Made by a program: the position numbers and the translations under genes. Positions 17,586 to 26,266 of a stretch of 45,578 bases of DNA are shown piece after piece. The number at the start of each line of letters is the position of its first letter. Position 1 is the stretch's first letter. Below the pieces are notes generated by a model. That model saw nothing but the letters and a program-made list of their open reading frames with translations. It was not told the origin of the DNA and searched no databases. The stretch comes from an uncultured Planctomycetota bacterium (GTDB lineage Bacteria > Planctomycetota > Phycisphaerae > Phycisphaerales > UBA5793), in contig CAADHA010000193.1 in NCBI GenBank assembly GCA_900696685.1, positions 1 to 45,578 of the forward strand, given 5' to 3'.

Positions 17586-18074
17586 ATGAACGATCTGCTC
17601 AGACCTCATGTCGGCGAATCGCTCGCGGACTTCAAGTCGCGCTGCGAGCGCGGCTCAGTGCCCGGCCTGATGTCGCTGAGCGCGTGGGTGGATGACCGCG
17701 GGTGGTCTTTCATGGGCCTCATGGCGGGTATCCTCGGAGGCGGGCAGATCAACTACTCGGTGCAGCAGCCCGCCGTCATCAAGGCGTGGCACATGCACGA
17801 GCGCCAGACCGACGTGTGGTGCCTGCTGCACGGCTGCCTCAAGGCCGCAGTCATGTCGCGCGGCGGCGAGCAGCGCTGGACCGCTGTCCTGGGCGAACGC
17901 AACCCTTCGCTGCTGGTCATTCCGCCCGGCCTGTGGCACGGGGCGATGACCATCGGTACCGCTTGGGCCGGGCTTCTCTATTACGTCGATCGCGAGTATG
18001 ACCCTGAGCAGCCGGACGAGCAGAGACAGCCGCATGACTGGCGGTGGAACCCCTGGGTGGTGGTGCCTCGTTGA
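17586..18074 (+). CDS. RmlC-like cupin (dTDP-4-dehydrorhamnose 3,5-epimerase family)
   Basis: This 162-residue protein resembles the dTDP-sugar epimerase cupins. The pattern DDRGWSF, GGQINYSVQQPAVIKAWHMH (about 52-71), a turn with G83, IPPGLWHGA (112-120) and YYVDREYDPEQ near 132-142 follows the order seen in RmlC. H69 and H71 replace the usual RGLH pair, and the acidic catalytic partner is not obvious, so the reaction may differ from true 3,5-epimerisation. Linking it to rfbD at 13449 is plausible because both serve rhamnose-type sugars, but they lie 3.3 kb apart on opposite strands. Only a weak ribosome-binding site precedes the ATG. Confidence 0.72.
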   Translation: MNDLLRPHVGESLADFKSRCERGSVPGLMSLSAWVDDRGWSFMGLMAGILGGGQINYSVQQPAVIKAWHMHERQTDVWCLLHGCLKAAVMSRGGEQRWTAVLGERNPSLLVIPPGLWHGAMTIGTAWAGLLYYVDREYDPEQPDEQRQPHDWRWNPWVVVPR

Positions 18075-18202
18075 CCGAAATGCAGGCCGAGTGCGAGTTT
18101 CTGTGACGCGGCGGGTCGCCCGCGGCCGATCATTGCGCGCCGGCCGGGGCGGTGACGGGTCACAGGTCCAGAAGAACGTCAGTGAAGATGAAGTGAGGTT
18201 CA

Positions 18203-21200
18203 ATGCACAAGCGATCCGCCGCCCGATTCCTCCGCACATGTCCTGCTTCCCTCGGCGCCATCAGGCCTGCGACGCAGGTCGTGTTTCAGAGTCTCGAAGC
18301 GCGGAAGTTGCTCTTCGGCGATCCTGTTTTCGATCTCGGTACACTGAACGGCCAGAATGGTTTTCATATCCCCGCCGTCTTCGCGGGCGGCGAACTCGGT
18401 TTCTCGACCACGGCGATCGGCGACCTTAACGGCGATGGCCTCGACGACTTCGCCCTCAGTGCGCCGCAGGTCGGCCCCGCGTTCCAGGAAGGGCGCATCT
18501 ACGTCGTCTTCGGCGCGGCGAACCTCGGCTCAGGCGGCACACTTGACCTCAACTCGCTCAACGGGGCCAACGGCTTCGTGATCGACGGCGCGGACATCGC
18601 CGGACGGGCCGGCTGGAGCCTCGCGGCCGTCGGCGATGTGAACGCGGACGGCTTTGACGACCTGCTCATCGGCGTGCCCTTCGGCAATGCAGCCTGCGTC
18701 GTCTACGGCGGCGTGGGAGTCGGCGCAAGCGGGTTCCTCTTCCTCGGCGATCTCAACGGGCAGAATGGATTTCGGATCGAGGGCGCGAAGGGCGACGCGA
18801 TCGGCTTTACTGTCGCAGCGGCCGGTGATGTCAACGACGACGGCGTTCGCGACATCCTTCTTGGTTCACCCGTGAGCGGCAACGACACCGGCATTGCCTA
18901 CGTCGTCTTCGGTGCAGCAGGCATCGGGTCCGGCGGGTTCGTCAGCGTCGGCGACCTCAACGGGACCAACGGCCTGCTCATTCCCGGACTCCTCCAGGAC
19001 GACCAGTTCGGCTGGCGTGTTTCAGACGCCGGCGACCTGAATGCCGACGGCGTCGCGGATTTCGCCGTCGGCGCGCTGGAGGCGGGGACGAACGGCACCG
19101 GCGCCGTCTATGTCATCTTCGGCAAGCAGAACATCGGGCAGGGCACGCAGGGGTTCATCGACATAGCAGCGCTGGACGGGTCCAACGGGTTCGTGATGCG
19201 CGGCCCGGGCCCCAGCGCGTTCTTCTCCACGAGCATTTCCGGCAGCGCTGATGTCAACGGCGACGGTGTGCACGACCTGATTGTCGGCAGCCTCATCCAG
19301 AACACCTACGTAATCTTCGGGGCCGCCGGAATCGGGCAGGGCGGTCTCTTTGACGTGAACTCGCTCGACGGGACCAACGGCTACATCGCATTCCTGCCCA
19401 ACGGGGCTGCCGCCTTCGCTTCGCACGCGGGCGACCTCAACGGGGACGGCATCGGCGACGTCGCCATCGGCGCCGGCGGGGCGGATGAAGTCTGGGTCTT
19501 CATGGGAGGGCCGAACGTCGGCGCCGGCGGACTCTTCGACGTCTCGCTGGTGGACGGAGTCAACGGCTTCGTCGTCCAGGGCGTCCAACTCACATCCGGC
19601 TTCATCGGCGAGCCGGTCGCACGCGGCAAGGACCTCAACGGCGACGGACATTTCGACCTGCTCATCGGCGCGGCGCGCGCGGGCAACGGCGACGGCGAGG
19701 CCTTCGTCCTCTTCGGCATTTCGATCGGCGGCCTCAGCGCGCCCGCCAACCTCGCCGCAACCGCACAGGACGCATCCTCCATCAACCTCTCTTGGACCGA
19801 CACGACGCTCTTCGAAGATGGATTCGAGATCGAGCGCTCGCTTGACGGCGTGACGAACTGGGTGCTGATCGCCTCGCCCCCGCGCGGCAACGGCAGCGGC
19901 GGCGTGCTCACCTGGCTTGACGAAAACCTCAACCCCGACACGGAGTACTTCTACCGCATCCGAGCCTTCAACTCGGTCTCACAGTCCGCGTTCTCGAACA
20001 TCGCCTCAGCCACCACTCAGAGCGGGCAGGTCCTCGCGCCTGACGCCCCGACCACTCTTACTGCGGCGGCCGCTTCCGAGTCTGCGATCGAACTCAACTG
20101 GAGCGACAACTCGGACAATGAGGACGGCTTCATCATCGAGCGATCGACGGACCCCTCCGGCAGTTGGCTGGAGATTGACACGGTGAGCGCGAATGCGACG
20201 CAATACGTCGACTCGGGCCTCGGGCCGGGCCAGACGTTCTTTTACCGCGTGCGGGCGTTCAATGCGGCCGGCTCTTCCGATCCGAGCAACGTGGCCGGCG
20301 CGACGACATCGCCATCGGAGGGGGGAATGAGGCGCGTCGAGTTTCTCGACGCCGACGGCGATCTCGTGATCTTCAGCCTTGTCGGCGTGGGCGGGACTAT
20401 CACCATCAACGCTCCCGACGGAGTGATCGACGCGCTCTACGTGGCCGTCAATCAGCCCGGCGTCGGCTCGCTGGTTGTCTCCATACGGCGGGCAGCAGAA
20501 GGCGACGGCCGCGTACAGATCGGCACGCTCCAGGGCGACATCGGCGGCGGAGACCTGTTCGTGCGCGCCGGGACAATCAGTCTTGCGCCCGTCGATATCG
20601 TGGGGTCGGGCGCGTGGCTGTGCAACGTCAACCGGGCGACGTTCGGGGACCTCCTCGGCAGCGCCTCGATCCAGGGTCAGACCGCCAACCTGTTCCTGCG
20701 CGACGTCAATACGACCGGCGGCATCTCGCTGTGCGACGTGTACCGCTTCAGAGCGCGGTCCCTCAACCTCGGCGGCGGGTTCGATGCCCACTCGGTCTCC
20801 CTGTTCAATGTCGAGGCCGACGCCGATTTCGCGTTGAACCTCGGTTCGCCACGAGGCCTCGGCTCCATGTTCATCGGCGCTTCGGCCGTGCTCGAGCTGC
20901 ACGCGCAACGCGCAGGCATGATCAACATCCGAGGCGAGGCCCGATTCACCGGCTCGTCGGAGATCACCGGCCAACTTGCGTGCCTGCGCGTCGGCGGGTC
21001 AAGGTTGGAAGGCTCACTTGTCGTCGGCCGGCTCGGCAAGGCGGTGTTGATCGGCTCGCTCGAAGGCTCGCTCGACGTGATGTCCGCCGACTGCGTCATG
21101 ATCGGAGGCGACTTCACGGGATCATTTGCGGCGAGCGGCGCCGAGGGCGAGGTCGTCCGCAAGTTCCGCGTGTCTGGAGCGGCCGCCGGTTCCCGCTTCG

Positions 21201-21574
21201 CGGCGGTCGGCGACGTCGGCTGCCTCCTGTTTGGAACGATGGATCAGGCGGAGGTATACGTCGGCCTGCCGCTCGACTGGCCGGGCGGCCTGCCTTCAAG
21301 CCTGGACGACTTCCTGCGCCTGTCCATCCTGCGCAAGTTGCAGGTGGCCGGCCCGACGCGCGGCGCCACCATCGGCGCAGCGACCATCGTTGACCTTTGT
21401 CTGCGCGAGATCGATTCGCAGGAAGTGTTCCACCTGGCAGCAGGCCGCGTCGAGCGGGCGAAGATGATCGTGGAGAATCAACCGTACGTGCTCGGCCCTA
21501 ATTCGATCTTCACCGGCTTGCCGATGCTGCCTTATCTTGATCTCCTGCAACTCTTTGAGTCGGGGGGCACCTGA
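18203..21574 (+). CDS. Large exported FG-GAP repeat and fibronectin type III protein
   Basis: This 1123-residue protein begins with a basic region and FQSLEARKLLFGD, the 'LE.R.LL' N-terminal signature of planctomycete exported giants. Residues ~40-510 form about seven FG-GAP (integrin-alpha-like) repeats, each with a calcium-binding DLNGDG- or DVNADG-type loop and a VVFG- or VIFG-type strand; this should fold as a beta-propeller. Two fibronectin type III domains follow (~510-610 and ~611-703). The last ~410 residues are a repetitive beta-rich region with short LxVGG/LxIGS-like strands, possibly a beta-helix; I do not recognise it. A role in surface attachment or substrate binding fits the domain mix. 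GTGAGG precedes the ATG by a short distance. Confidence 0.85.
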   Translation: MHKRSAARFLRTCPASLGAIRPATQVVFQSLEARKLLFGDPVFDLGTLNGQNGFHIPAVFAGGELGFSTTAIGDLNGDGLDDFALSAPQVGPAFQEGRIYVVFGAANLGSGGTLDLNSLNGANGFVIDGADIAGRAGWSLAAVGDVNADGFDDLLIGVPFGNAACVVYGGVGVGASGFLFLGDLNGQNGFRIEGAKGDAIGFTVAAAGDVNDDGVRDILLGSPVSGNDTGIAYVVFGAAGIGSGGFVSVGDLNGTNGLLIPGLLQDDQFGWRVSDAGDLNADGVADFAVGALEAGTNGTGAVYVIFGKQNIGQGTQGFIDIAALDGSNGFVMRGPGPSAFFSTSISGSADVNGDGVHDLIVGSLIQNTYVIFGAAGIGQGGLFDVNSLDGTNGYIAFLPNGAAAFASHAGDLNGDGIGDVAIGAGGADEVWVFMGGPNVGAGGLFDVSLVDGVNGFVVQGVQLTSGFIGEPVARGKDLNGDGHFDLLIGAARAGNGDGEAFVLFGISIGGLSAPANLAATAQDASSINLSWTDTTLFEDGFEIERSLDGVTNWVLIASPPRGNGSGGVLTWLDENLNPDTEYFYRIRAFNSVSQSAFSNIASATTQSGQVLAPDAPTTLTAAAASESAIELNWSDNSDNEDGFIIERSTDPSGSWLEIDTVSANATQYVDSGLGPGQTFFYRVRAFNAAGSSDPSNVAGATTSPSEGGMRRVEFLDADGDLVIFSLVGVGGTITINAPDGVIDALYVAVNQPGVGSLVVSIRRAAEGDGRVQIGTLQGDIGGGDLFVRAGTISLAPVDIVGSGAWLCNVNRATFGDLLGSASIQGQTANLFLRDVNTTGGISLCDVYRFRARSLNLGGGFDAHSVSLFNVEADADFALNLGSPRGLGSMFIGASAVLELHAQRAGMINIRGEARFTGSSEITGQLACLRVGGSRLEGSLVVGRLGKAVLIGSLEGSLDVMSADCVMIGGDFTGSFAASGAEGEVVRKFRVSGAAAGSRFAAVGDVGCLLFGTMDQAEVYVGLPLDWPGGLPSSLDDFLRLSILRKLQVAGPTRGATIGAATIVDLCLREIDSQEVFHLAAGRVERAKMIVENQPYVLGPNSIFTGLPMLPYLDLLQLFESGGT

Positions 21575-21623
21575 TTCGCGCGCAAGGCGCGTATCATGCC
21601 CCGTGGCGAAAGGAGGTGCGGCC

Positions 21624-21884
21624 GTGAACAGGTACGAGGTCGTCGAGAAGGTCCGCCAGGTCGTCATCCGTGAGCGTCGGTGGGTCGTCGACGCCATCTC
21701 CGAACAGGACGCCATCCGGGAAGTGAAGGAGCGAGCCGTGCCGCGCGGCTACCGCGGGGAGCGCTTTGCCGTGATCTCCAGCGAACACGAGGGGTGGTCG
21801 GTGAACAGCCAGCCCGTTGAATACCGTCCGGCGGAAGCGGTGCCCGTGGACGACGGCATCGCCGACATCGGGGGGGGGGATTGA
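21624..21884 (+). CDS. Small protein of unknown function with a GTG start
   Basis: The 86-residue product begins with GTG at 21624, preceded by a textbook AGGAGGTG at 21611-21618, so translation is likely. It has a charged N-terminal half (EVVEKVRQVVIRERRWVVDAISEQDAI is one predicted beta-beta-alpha run, given here only as its ends E5 to I30) and a Gly/Asp tail. It has no signal peptide or membrane segment. The 3' end contains a run of ten G at 21870-21879 just before the stop, so slippage would alter the last residues. It starts 49 bases after the FG-GAP gene and may be co-transcribed. No family recognised. Confidence 0.6.
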   Translation: MNRYEVVEKVRQVVIRERRWVVDAISEQDAIREVKERAVPRGYRGERFAVISSEHEGWSVNSQPVEYRPAEAVPVDDGIADIGGGD

Positions 21885-21926
21885 CGGCGCCTGGGCGCCA
21901 GGAGATGCGGCGGCCGTTCTCCTGCT

Positions 21927-22796
21927 TCACTCATCCGAGTTTCGCCGGCCCTCGACCTGAACCGGCCCCGCCGCCGGGATCTGCACATGCGGCGACTCCG
22001 GCGGCTCGATGCGGTGCTCGAGAATGATGTCGTCGTGCATTCGGTCCTGGATGATCCGCACCTTCGTCTGGCGGACGAGTTCGAGCGTGGCGAGAAAGAG
22101 ACCGATCATCTCGGCGCGCGTGCGGCCCGCGCAGGCGGCGCGCAGGGAGAGGCGGCCGCCCGGCGCGCGGGACAACTGGTCGATCAGGTCCGCCTCGTGC
22201 AGAACGATGGGCGTGTCGTCGTATTCGACCTTGTGGTCTCCGAGGCGGCCGAAATCCACTGCTTCGGTGATGCGCTGGAAGACTTCGAAGAGGTCCCAGA
22301 CTCCGATGTCCTCAAGTTCGGTCGAGGGCGGATCATGGTCCTCGGCCGCTTCGGCCTGCTGCGTCTTCGCGAGTGCGATTCTGGCCAGCGGCGAGCGTTG
22401 CAGCCACTCCTCGCGGCGTTCATTGAGCGCTTCGGCCGCGTCGCGGAACTTCTTGTAGGCGAGGAGCTGCCTGACAAGCTCGTAACGCGGGTCGGACGCC
22501 TCCAGCCCGCTGATCGCGTCCGGATCCGCAGCCGGCTCCGTCGCCGCAGCCCGCTCGACCGGCGGCATGAGCATCCTGCTCTTGATTTCCATGAGCATTG
22601 CGGCCATGACGAGGAACTCCCCCGCGATCTCAATATCAATGCGATCGAGTCCCCGGAGATGGGCAATGTACTGGTCAGTGATCGCCGCGATGGGGATGTC
22701 GATGATGTCGACCTCGGCCCGCTTGATCAGATAGAGCAGCAGATCAAGCGGCCCGTGAAAGGCATCGAGTTGTACGGTGTAATCAGGCTGCGACAT
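21927..22796 (-). CDS. scpA: Segregation and condensation protein A
   Basis: ScpA is the kleisin that bridges SMC dimers, working with ScpB in chromosome condensation and segregation. The 289-residue protein opens with the typical FHGPLDLLLYLIKRAEVDI (near residues 14-32) and IPIAAITDQY, then the hydrophobic LVMAAMLMEIKSRMLMP helix that contacts the SMC head. The central part is acidic and the C-terminus has the winged-helix region. I chose the ATG at 22796; a GTG at 22823 is an alternative. TATGCT lies 9 bases before this ATG with no ribosome-binding site. scpB is not adjacent. Confidence 0.93.
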   Translation of the reverse strand: MSQPDYTVQLDAFHGPLDLLLYLIKRAEVDIIDIPIAAITDQYIAHLRGLDRIDIEIAGEFLVMAAMLMEIKSRMLMPPVERAAATEPAADPDAISGLEASDPRYELVRQLLAYKKFRDAAEALNERREEWLQRSPLARIALAKTQQAEAAEDHDPPSTELEDIGVWDLFEVFQRITEAVDFGRLGDHKVEYDDTPIVLHEADLIDQLSRAPGGRLSLRAACAGRTRAEMIGLFLATLELVRQTKVRIIQDRMHDDIILEHRIEPPESPHVQIPAAGPVQVEGRRNSDE

Positions 22797-22805
22797 GGGT
22801 GATGG

Positions 22806-22811
22806 AGCATA
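22806..22811 (-). promoter_or_regulatory. -10-like box TATGCT, 9 nt before scpA
   Basis: TATGCT on the minus strand matches 4 of 6 consensus bases and would place the transcription start near the ATG. No -35 element is clear. Confidence 0.3.
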
Positions 22812-22904
22812 GGCGTGCGGCACATTGATAGAGTGACCGCGGAGGGCTTCAACGGGCGTGATCGAGCGGTCCTGACCAGTCTCTGCGCCAGACGCCCGAT
22901 GCAG

Positions 22905-22932
22905 TTGAGCGTTCCCGCGGCCTCGCTATACT
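22905..22932 (+). promoter_or_regulatory. Promoter for the PSP1-domain gene
   Basis: TTGAGC (4 of 6) and TATACT (5 of 6) are separated by 16 bases. The predicted leader to the ATG at 23117 is about 180 bases, long for this window. Confidence 0.55.
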
Positions 22933-23116
22933 GGAGGTGAGCCGCAATTCCCCGGCTCTCATCGCGTCTTCACCCCGCCGGGCCGATCAGGGAGTGCGGC
23001 GGGCGCCGAAACCCTTCCCTGATGACAAGATCAATGACGTGAGCCGGGCCGCGGCTTCCTGCACGCGATGCGCCGCCTCGTCGTTGCTTCCGAGACGCGC
23101 GGAAGGACCGCCCTGA

Positions 23117-24643
23117 ATGCCCATTGTTCCACTCCCTCGATTCGAGGCCGAGGCCGATCCCAAGGCACGTGGACTGAGCGAAGAAGAAAGCGCTGCCTAC
23201 CGGCGTCTCTCGCCGCCGGAGACCGTCGTCGTCCGCTATGGGCGGGCGGGGATGATCGGAGAGTTCCCTGCGCGCCTCGACAGCGTGCCCGGCTGCGGGA
23301 CGAAGTTTGTTGTCAAGACTCCGCGCGGTACGGAGATCGGCGAGATGCTCACGACGACCTGCTCCAACGGCGGGTGCGGCAAAAGCCTCACGCGGCGCGA
23401 GATGCTCGAGTACATCGAGAACTCCGGCGGACGGCAGTACCCCTTCACCACGGCCGGCCGCATCCTGCGCATCGCCGACGTTCATGACCTCCACCACATG
23501 GAGCGCCTCAACGATCTGCGCAGGCCCATGCTCCGGCGGATCCGCGAAATCGTGGCGGCGCAGAAACTCCCGATGAAGATCGTGGACGTGGAGCCGATCC
23601 TCGGCGAGGAACTTCTCACGGTCTACTTCATGTCGGAGACGCGCATCGACTTCCGCGACCTGTTGCCGGTCCTTTCGGAGGAGTTTCATGGCCGCGTCGA
23701 TCTGCGCCAGATCGGCGCCCGCGAGGAGGCAAGGCTGACGGCCGATTACGAGCGCTGCGGCCAGCACTGCTGCTGCAAGCAGTTCCTGAAGGTCCTCAAG
23801 CCCGTTTCGATGAAGTCCGCCAAGGTGCAGAAGGGCACGCTCGACCCGCTCAAGATCTCCGGGCGCTGCGGGCGGCTGATGTGCTGCCTTCGATACGAAG
23901 ACCAGACCTACGCCGACCTCAAGAAGAACCTGCCGCACCGCAAGACGCGCGTCGGCACGCCTGAGGGCGCGGGCCTTGTCATTGACACGCAGATTCTCAC
24001 CCAGCTGGTTCTCGTTGAACTGGAGGCCGACGGGTCCCGCGTCGCGGTCCCCGTCGAGCAGTTGTGCGATCCGGACAGGATTCCGGCGCGGCCCGTAGCG
24101 CCGGTCGTCGAGTCGGGACGCCCGCCGCGAGGGCGGTCTGAGGATGATCCGCTGCGCGGACTGAGCGAGAAGGAAGTGTCGCGGCGACTTGAGAAGCCTG
24201 CTCCCGAGCCGATCCTAGAGCAGCCTCTTCCGCACCAGAAACGCCACAGGCAGCGTGGTCACATGGAGGACCTGTCTGAGACGGCGCCCGCGGACCTTGC
24301 AGGCGTCGATACCGGTGCAGCCTCAAGCCAGGCGGGCGAAGCGGGTGATCGCCCCGCCAGGCGCCGAAGGCGCGGCCGGCGCAAGCGGTCGGCGGAGAGT
24401 GGCGCTGGTCCCGACTCCCGCGATCTGTCACATCCGGTGGGCGCATCACCCTCCTCGGGCGGCGGCGTCGGCGCACCTGGTGGTTCGCGCGAAGATCTGG
24501 ACGCAACGGCGCAGGATTCGAGTGCAGGTGCATCGGAAGAGGGTCGCGAGGGAGGAGGCGGCAGGCGTAAGCGCCGCCGCCGCGGCGGCCGGCGCCGAAG
24601 ACACAAGGGCGGCGGAGACGCAGGCACGCCCCCGCCGGCATGA
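23117..24643 (+). CDS. PSP1-domain (RicT-like) protein with a long basic tail
   Basis: Residues ~35-315 match the PSP1/RicT family. The cysteine-rich signatures are CSNGGCGKS, CGQHCCCKQFL and CGRLMCCLRYE. In Bacillus RicT works with RicA and RicF in an iron-sulfur-containing complex that affects RNase Y and mRNA maturation. The last ~150 residues are low in complexity: Arg/Gly-rich runs (RRRRRGRRKR; RRKRRRRGGRRRR) with Ser/Gly/Pro/Glu linkers. Such tails bind RNA in other proteins, which is inference here. The total of 508 residues is nearly double a typical RicT. The gene is divergent from scpA and has its own promoter. Confidence 0.85.
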   Translation: MPIVPLPRFEAEADPKARGLSEEESAAYRRLSPPETVVVRYGRAGMIGEFPARLDSVPGCGTKFVVKTPRGTEIGEMLTTTCSNGGCGKSLTRREMLEYIENSGGRQYPFTTAGRILRIADVHDLHHMERLNDLRRPMLRRIREIVAAQKLPMKIVDVEPILGEELLTVYFMSETRIDFRDLLPVLSEEFHGRVDLRQIGAREEARLTADYERCGQHCCCKQFLKVLKPVSMKSAKVQKGTLDPLKISGRCGRLMCCLRYEDQTYADLKKNLPHRKTRVGTPEGAGLVIDTQILTQLVLVELEADGSRVAVPVEQLCDPDRIPARPVAPVVESGRPPRGRSEDDPLRGLSEKEVSRRLEKPAPEPILEQPLPHQKRHRQRGHMEDLSETAPADLAGVDTGAASSQAGEAGDRPARRRRRGRRKRSAESGAGPDSRDLSHPVGASPSSGGGVGAPGGSREDLDATAQDSSAGASEEGREGGGGRRKRRRRGGRRRRHKGGGDAGTPPPA

Positions 24644-24678
24644 TTTGATCGACTTGATCGCTGCCGACCGGACCAACG

Positions 24679-26163
24679 CTACTTTGCGAGAACGATTGTG
24701 CCGAGATCGATCACGATCCCATCTTCGGTGTAGAAGTCGGCATTGAGCCGCCCCTCGCCGACGCTGGTGAAGACGAGGGCGTTGACTGCCATGGCCGCGG
24801 CGTATTCGAGGTCTCCTCCTCCCGGACCGGCGAACTCTGTGTTCCTCACTTCCTGCACGTGGAAGTGGTAGTGGAAAGGGGCGGTGTGGCCGGCCTCGAT
24901 CATCGAAGCCGGCGCGTAGTACTTCTTGTCGTGGGAGCGGTGCAGGGGCGGGTAGAGCGTCGCGCGCGGCTGACCCTCGGCGTAGTCGATGACGCCCCCG
25001 TATTCCGTGCTCTTGTCTTCACGGTCGCGCTGCGCCTGCGTGAGAAGGTGGCCGGCCAAAGCAGGTTCGAAGACCATGGTGTCTGCGAGGCGCACAGTGA
25101 GCAGGTCCGGCCACGAGAGTCGGTGTCCCCATTCGCGCAGACTCTGGGGTCCGGTGTTGAGCGTCCGCGCCGACATGATGGCGTCCGGGTGAAAGTGCGC
25201 CCTCCCGACCAGGCCCGCCTCGAGCGCCGAGAGCAACTCCTCCGCCGAAAGCGACAGCCAATGCGCGTGGAACTCCTGCACGCGCATGAGGACCGGCAGG
25301 TGGCGCAGGCGCAGACCTCGCTTTTGCTCGGGGCTGAGCATTGCAACGATCTCGCTGCATCGCTGCCACCACGCCTGCTGCTCGTCGCGGCGGAGATGCT
25401 GGAGGCGGAGCACCTCTTCGCGCGTGCGCGCAATCACGCCAAGTTCCACGTAGCCCAGGCGCAGGTCCCGGATCATCGGATCGTCATCGGTGAGCAAAGC
25501 GAGCCGGTCCTGCCAGGGATCTGATTCGCCGAGGCGGTTGAGCAGTTCCCACGCCGCCGGCCGCCAGTGTGCATGCACGACGTTTCGCGGCGGATCCGCC
25601 ACGACCTCAAAAACGATCTCGCGGATATCGCGGTTGTCATGAAGGCGCATCAACGCGAGCCGCTCGGGACGCAGTTCGTCGGTGAAGGATGGCGACGGCC
25701 GATAGAGCGAGCGCACCAGGGCCGGTGTCATCTCGACCCACCCGCGCTCGGCGATGAGTTCGCACGCCCACTCGACGAACCCCCAGGATGGATGAGTCGG
25801 CAGCCGGTACTCGAGGACGGCTCTGGCCTCGTCCGCGTTGTGCTCTTCGAGTTGGCGCCAGGCCTGGGCGCGGTAGGCGACGGCATGGGTCGCGCCGCTG
25901 ATGATTTCCTTGAGTTGCGCGATGCGGCGCGGGTCGTCGGGTTGCTCGCGCCGCGCCTGCTCCATCGCCGCCTGCTGCTCGCCCACGGTGAGCCGCGGAT
26001 CGATCATGGCGGCGATAGGGTCGTCAAAGGACCGTGGCCCGCCGCAGCCGGTCGGCACGAGGCCGCAGAAAAGGCCAATCGCCACGCCAATCGCGCGCCC
26101 TTGGCGCAACGCCGCTGCAATCGCGGCTTCGGGTCCGCAGGAGATGCCATCAATTGGATGCAT
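24679..26163 (-). CDS. Lipoprotein of unknown function with a His-rich conserved-looking C-terminus
   Basis: The 494-residue product has a hydrophobic signal segment and lipobox GLVPTGC with C40, so it should be lipid-anchored. The central ~300 residues are helical, rich in Arg, Glu and Trp, and look HEAT-like or otherwise all-alpha. Near residues ~420-445 comes APFHYHFHVQEVRN and AGPGGGDLEYA, then NALVFTSVGEG and DGIVIDLGT. The His cluster suggests a metal site. I recall C-termini of this style in other planctomycete lipoproteins, but have no function. The ATG at 26163 was chosen as the nearest start before the signal peptide; the frame can run to 26229. It is divergent from the nifU-like gene. 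Confidence 0.72.
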   Translation of the reverse strand: MHPIDGISCGPEAAIAAALRQGRAIGVAIGLFCGLVPTGCGGPRSFDDPIAAMIDPRLTVGEQQAAMEQARREQPDDPRRIAQLKEIISGATHAVAYRAQAWRQLEEHNADEARAVLEYRLPTHPSWGFVEWACELIAERGWVEMTPALVRSLYRPSPSFTDELRPERLALMRLHDNRDIREIVFEVVADPPRNVVHAHWRPAAWELLNRLGESDPWQDRLALLTDDDPMIRDLRLGYVELGVIARTREEVLRLQHLRRDEQQAWWQRCSEIVAMLSPEQKRGLRLRHLPVLMRVQEFHAHWLSLSAEELLSALEAGLVGRAHFHPDAIMSARTLNTGPQSLREWGHRLSWPDLLTVRLADTMVFEPALAGHLLTQAQRDREDKSTEYGGVIDYAEGQPRATLYPPLHRSHDKKYYAPASMIEAGHTAPFHYHFHVQEVRNTEFAGPGGGDLEYAAAMAVNALVFTSVGEGRLNADFYTEDGIVIDLGTIVLAK

Positions 26164-26200
26164 CGCCGATTCTAGCCGAGGAGCCTGACGCGATATGATC

Positions 26201-26229
26201 TGGAACGCGCTCCCGCGGACGTTTATCAT
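26201..26229 (+). promoter_or_regulatory. Candidate promoter for the NifU-type gene
   Basis: TGGAAC and TATCAT (5 of 6) are separated by 17 bases. It lies in the short divergent gap and would give a leader of about 30 bases. Confidence 0.4.
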
Positions 26230-26266
26230 TGTCTAGATCTCTTGCTCCCCCCCGGACCGGTTCTGC

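Larger units (their letters stand above)
22797..23116. other. Divergent promoter region between scpA and the PSP1 gene
   Basis: About 320 bases separate the divergent starts. The scpA side has the TATGCT box. The PSP1 side has a good promoter at 22905-22932 and then a leader of about 180 bases, with a GAGCCG/CGGCTC hairpin near 22939-22958. No gene was found in the leader and no known riboswitch was recognised. Confidence 0.45.

Noticed and set aside
24679..26163. JAMM/MPN-type metalloprotease motif in the HYHFH lipoprotein
   Set aside because: The spacing to the following Ser/Asp is too long for HxH-x7-S-x2-D, and no upstream Glu fits, so a JAMM active site is not supported.
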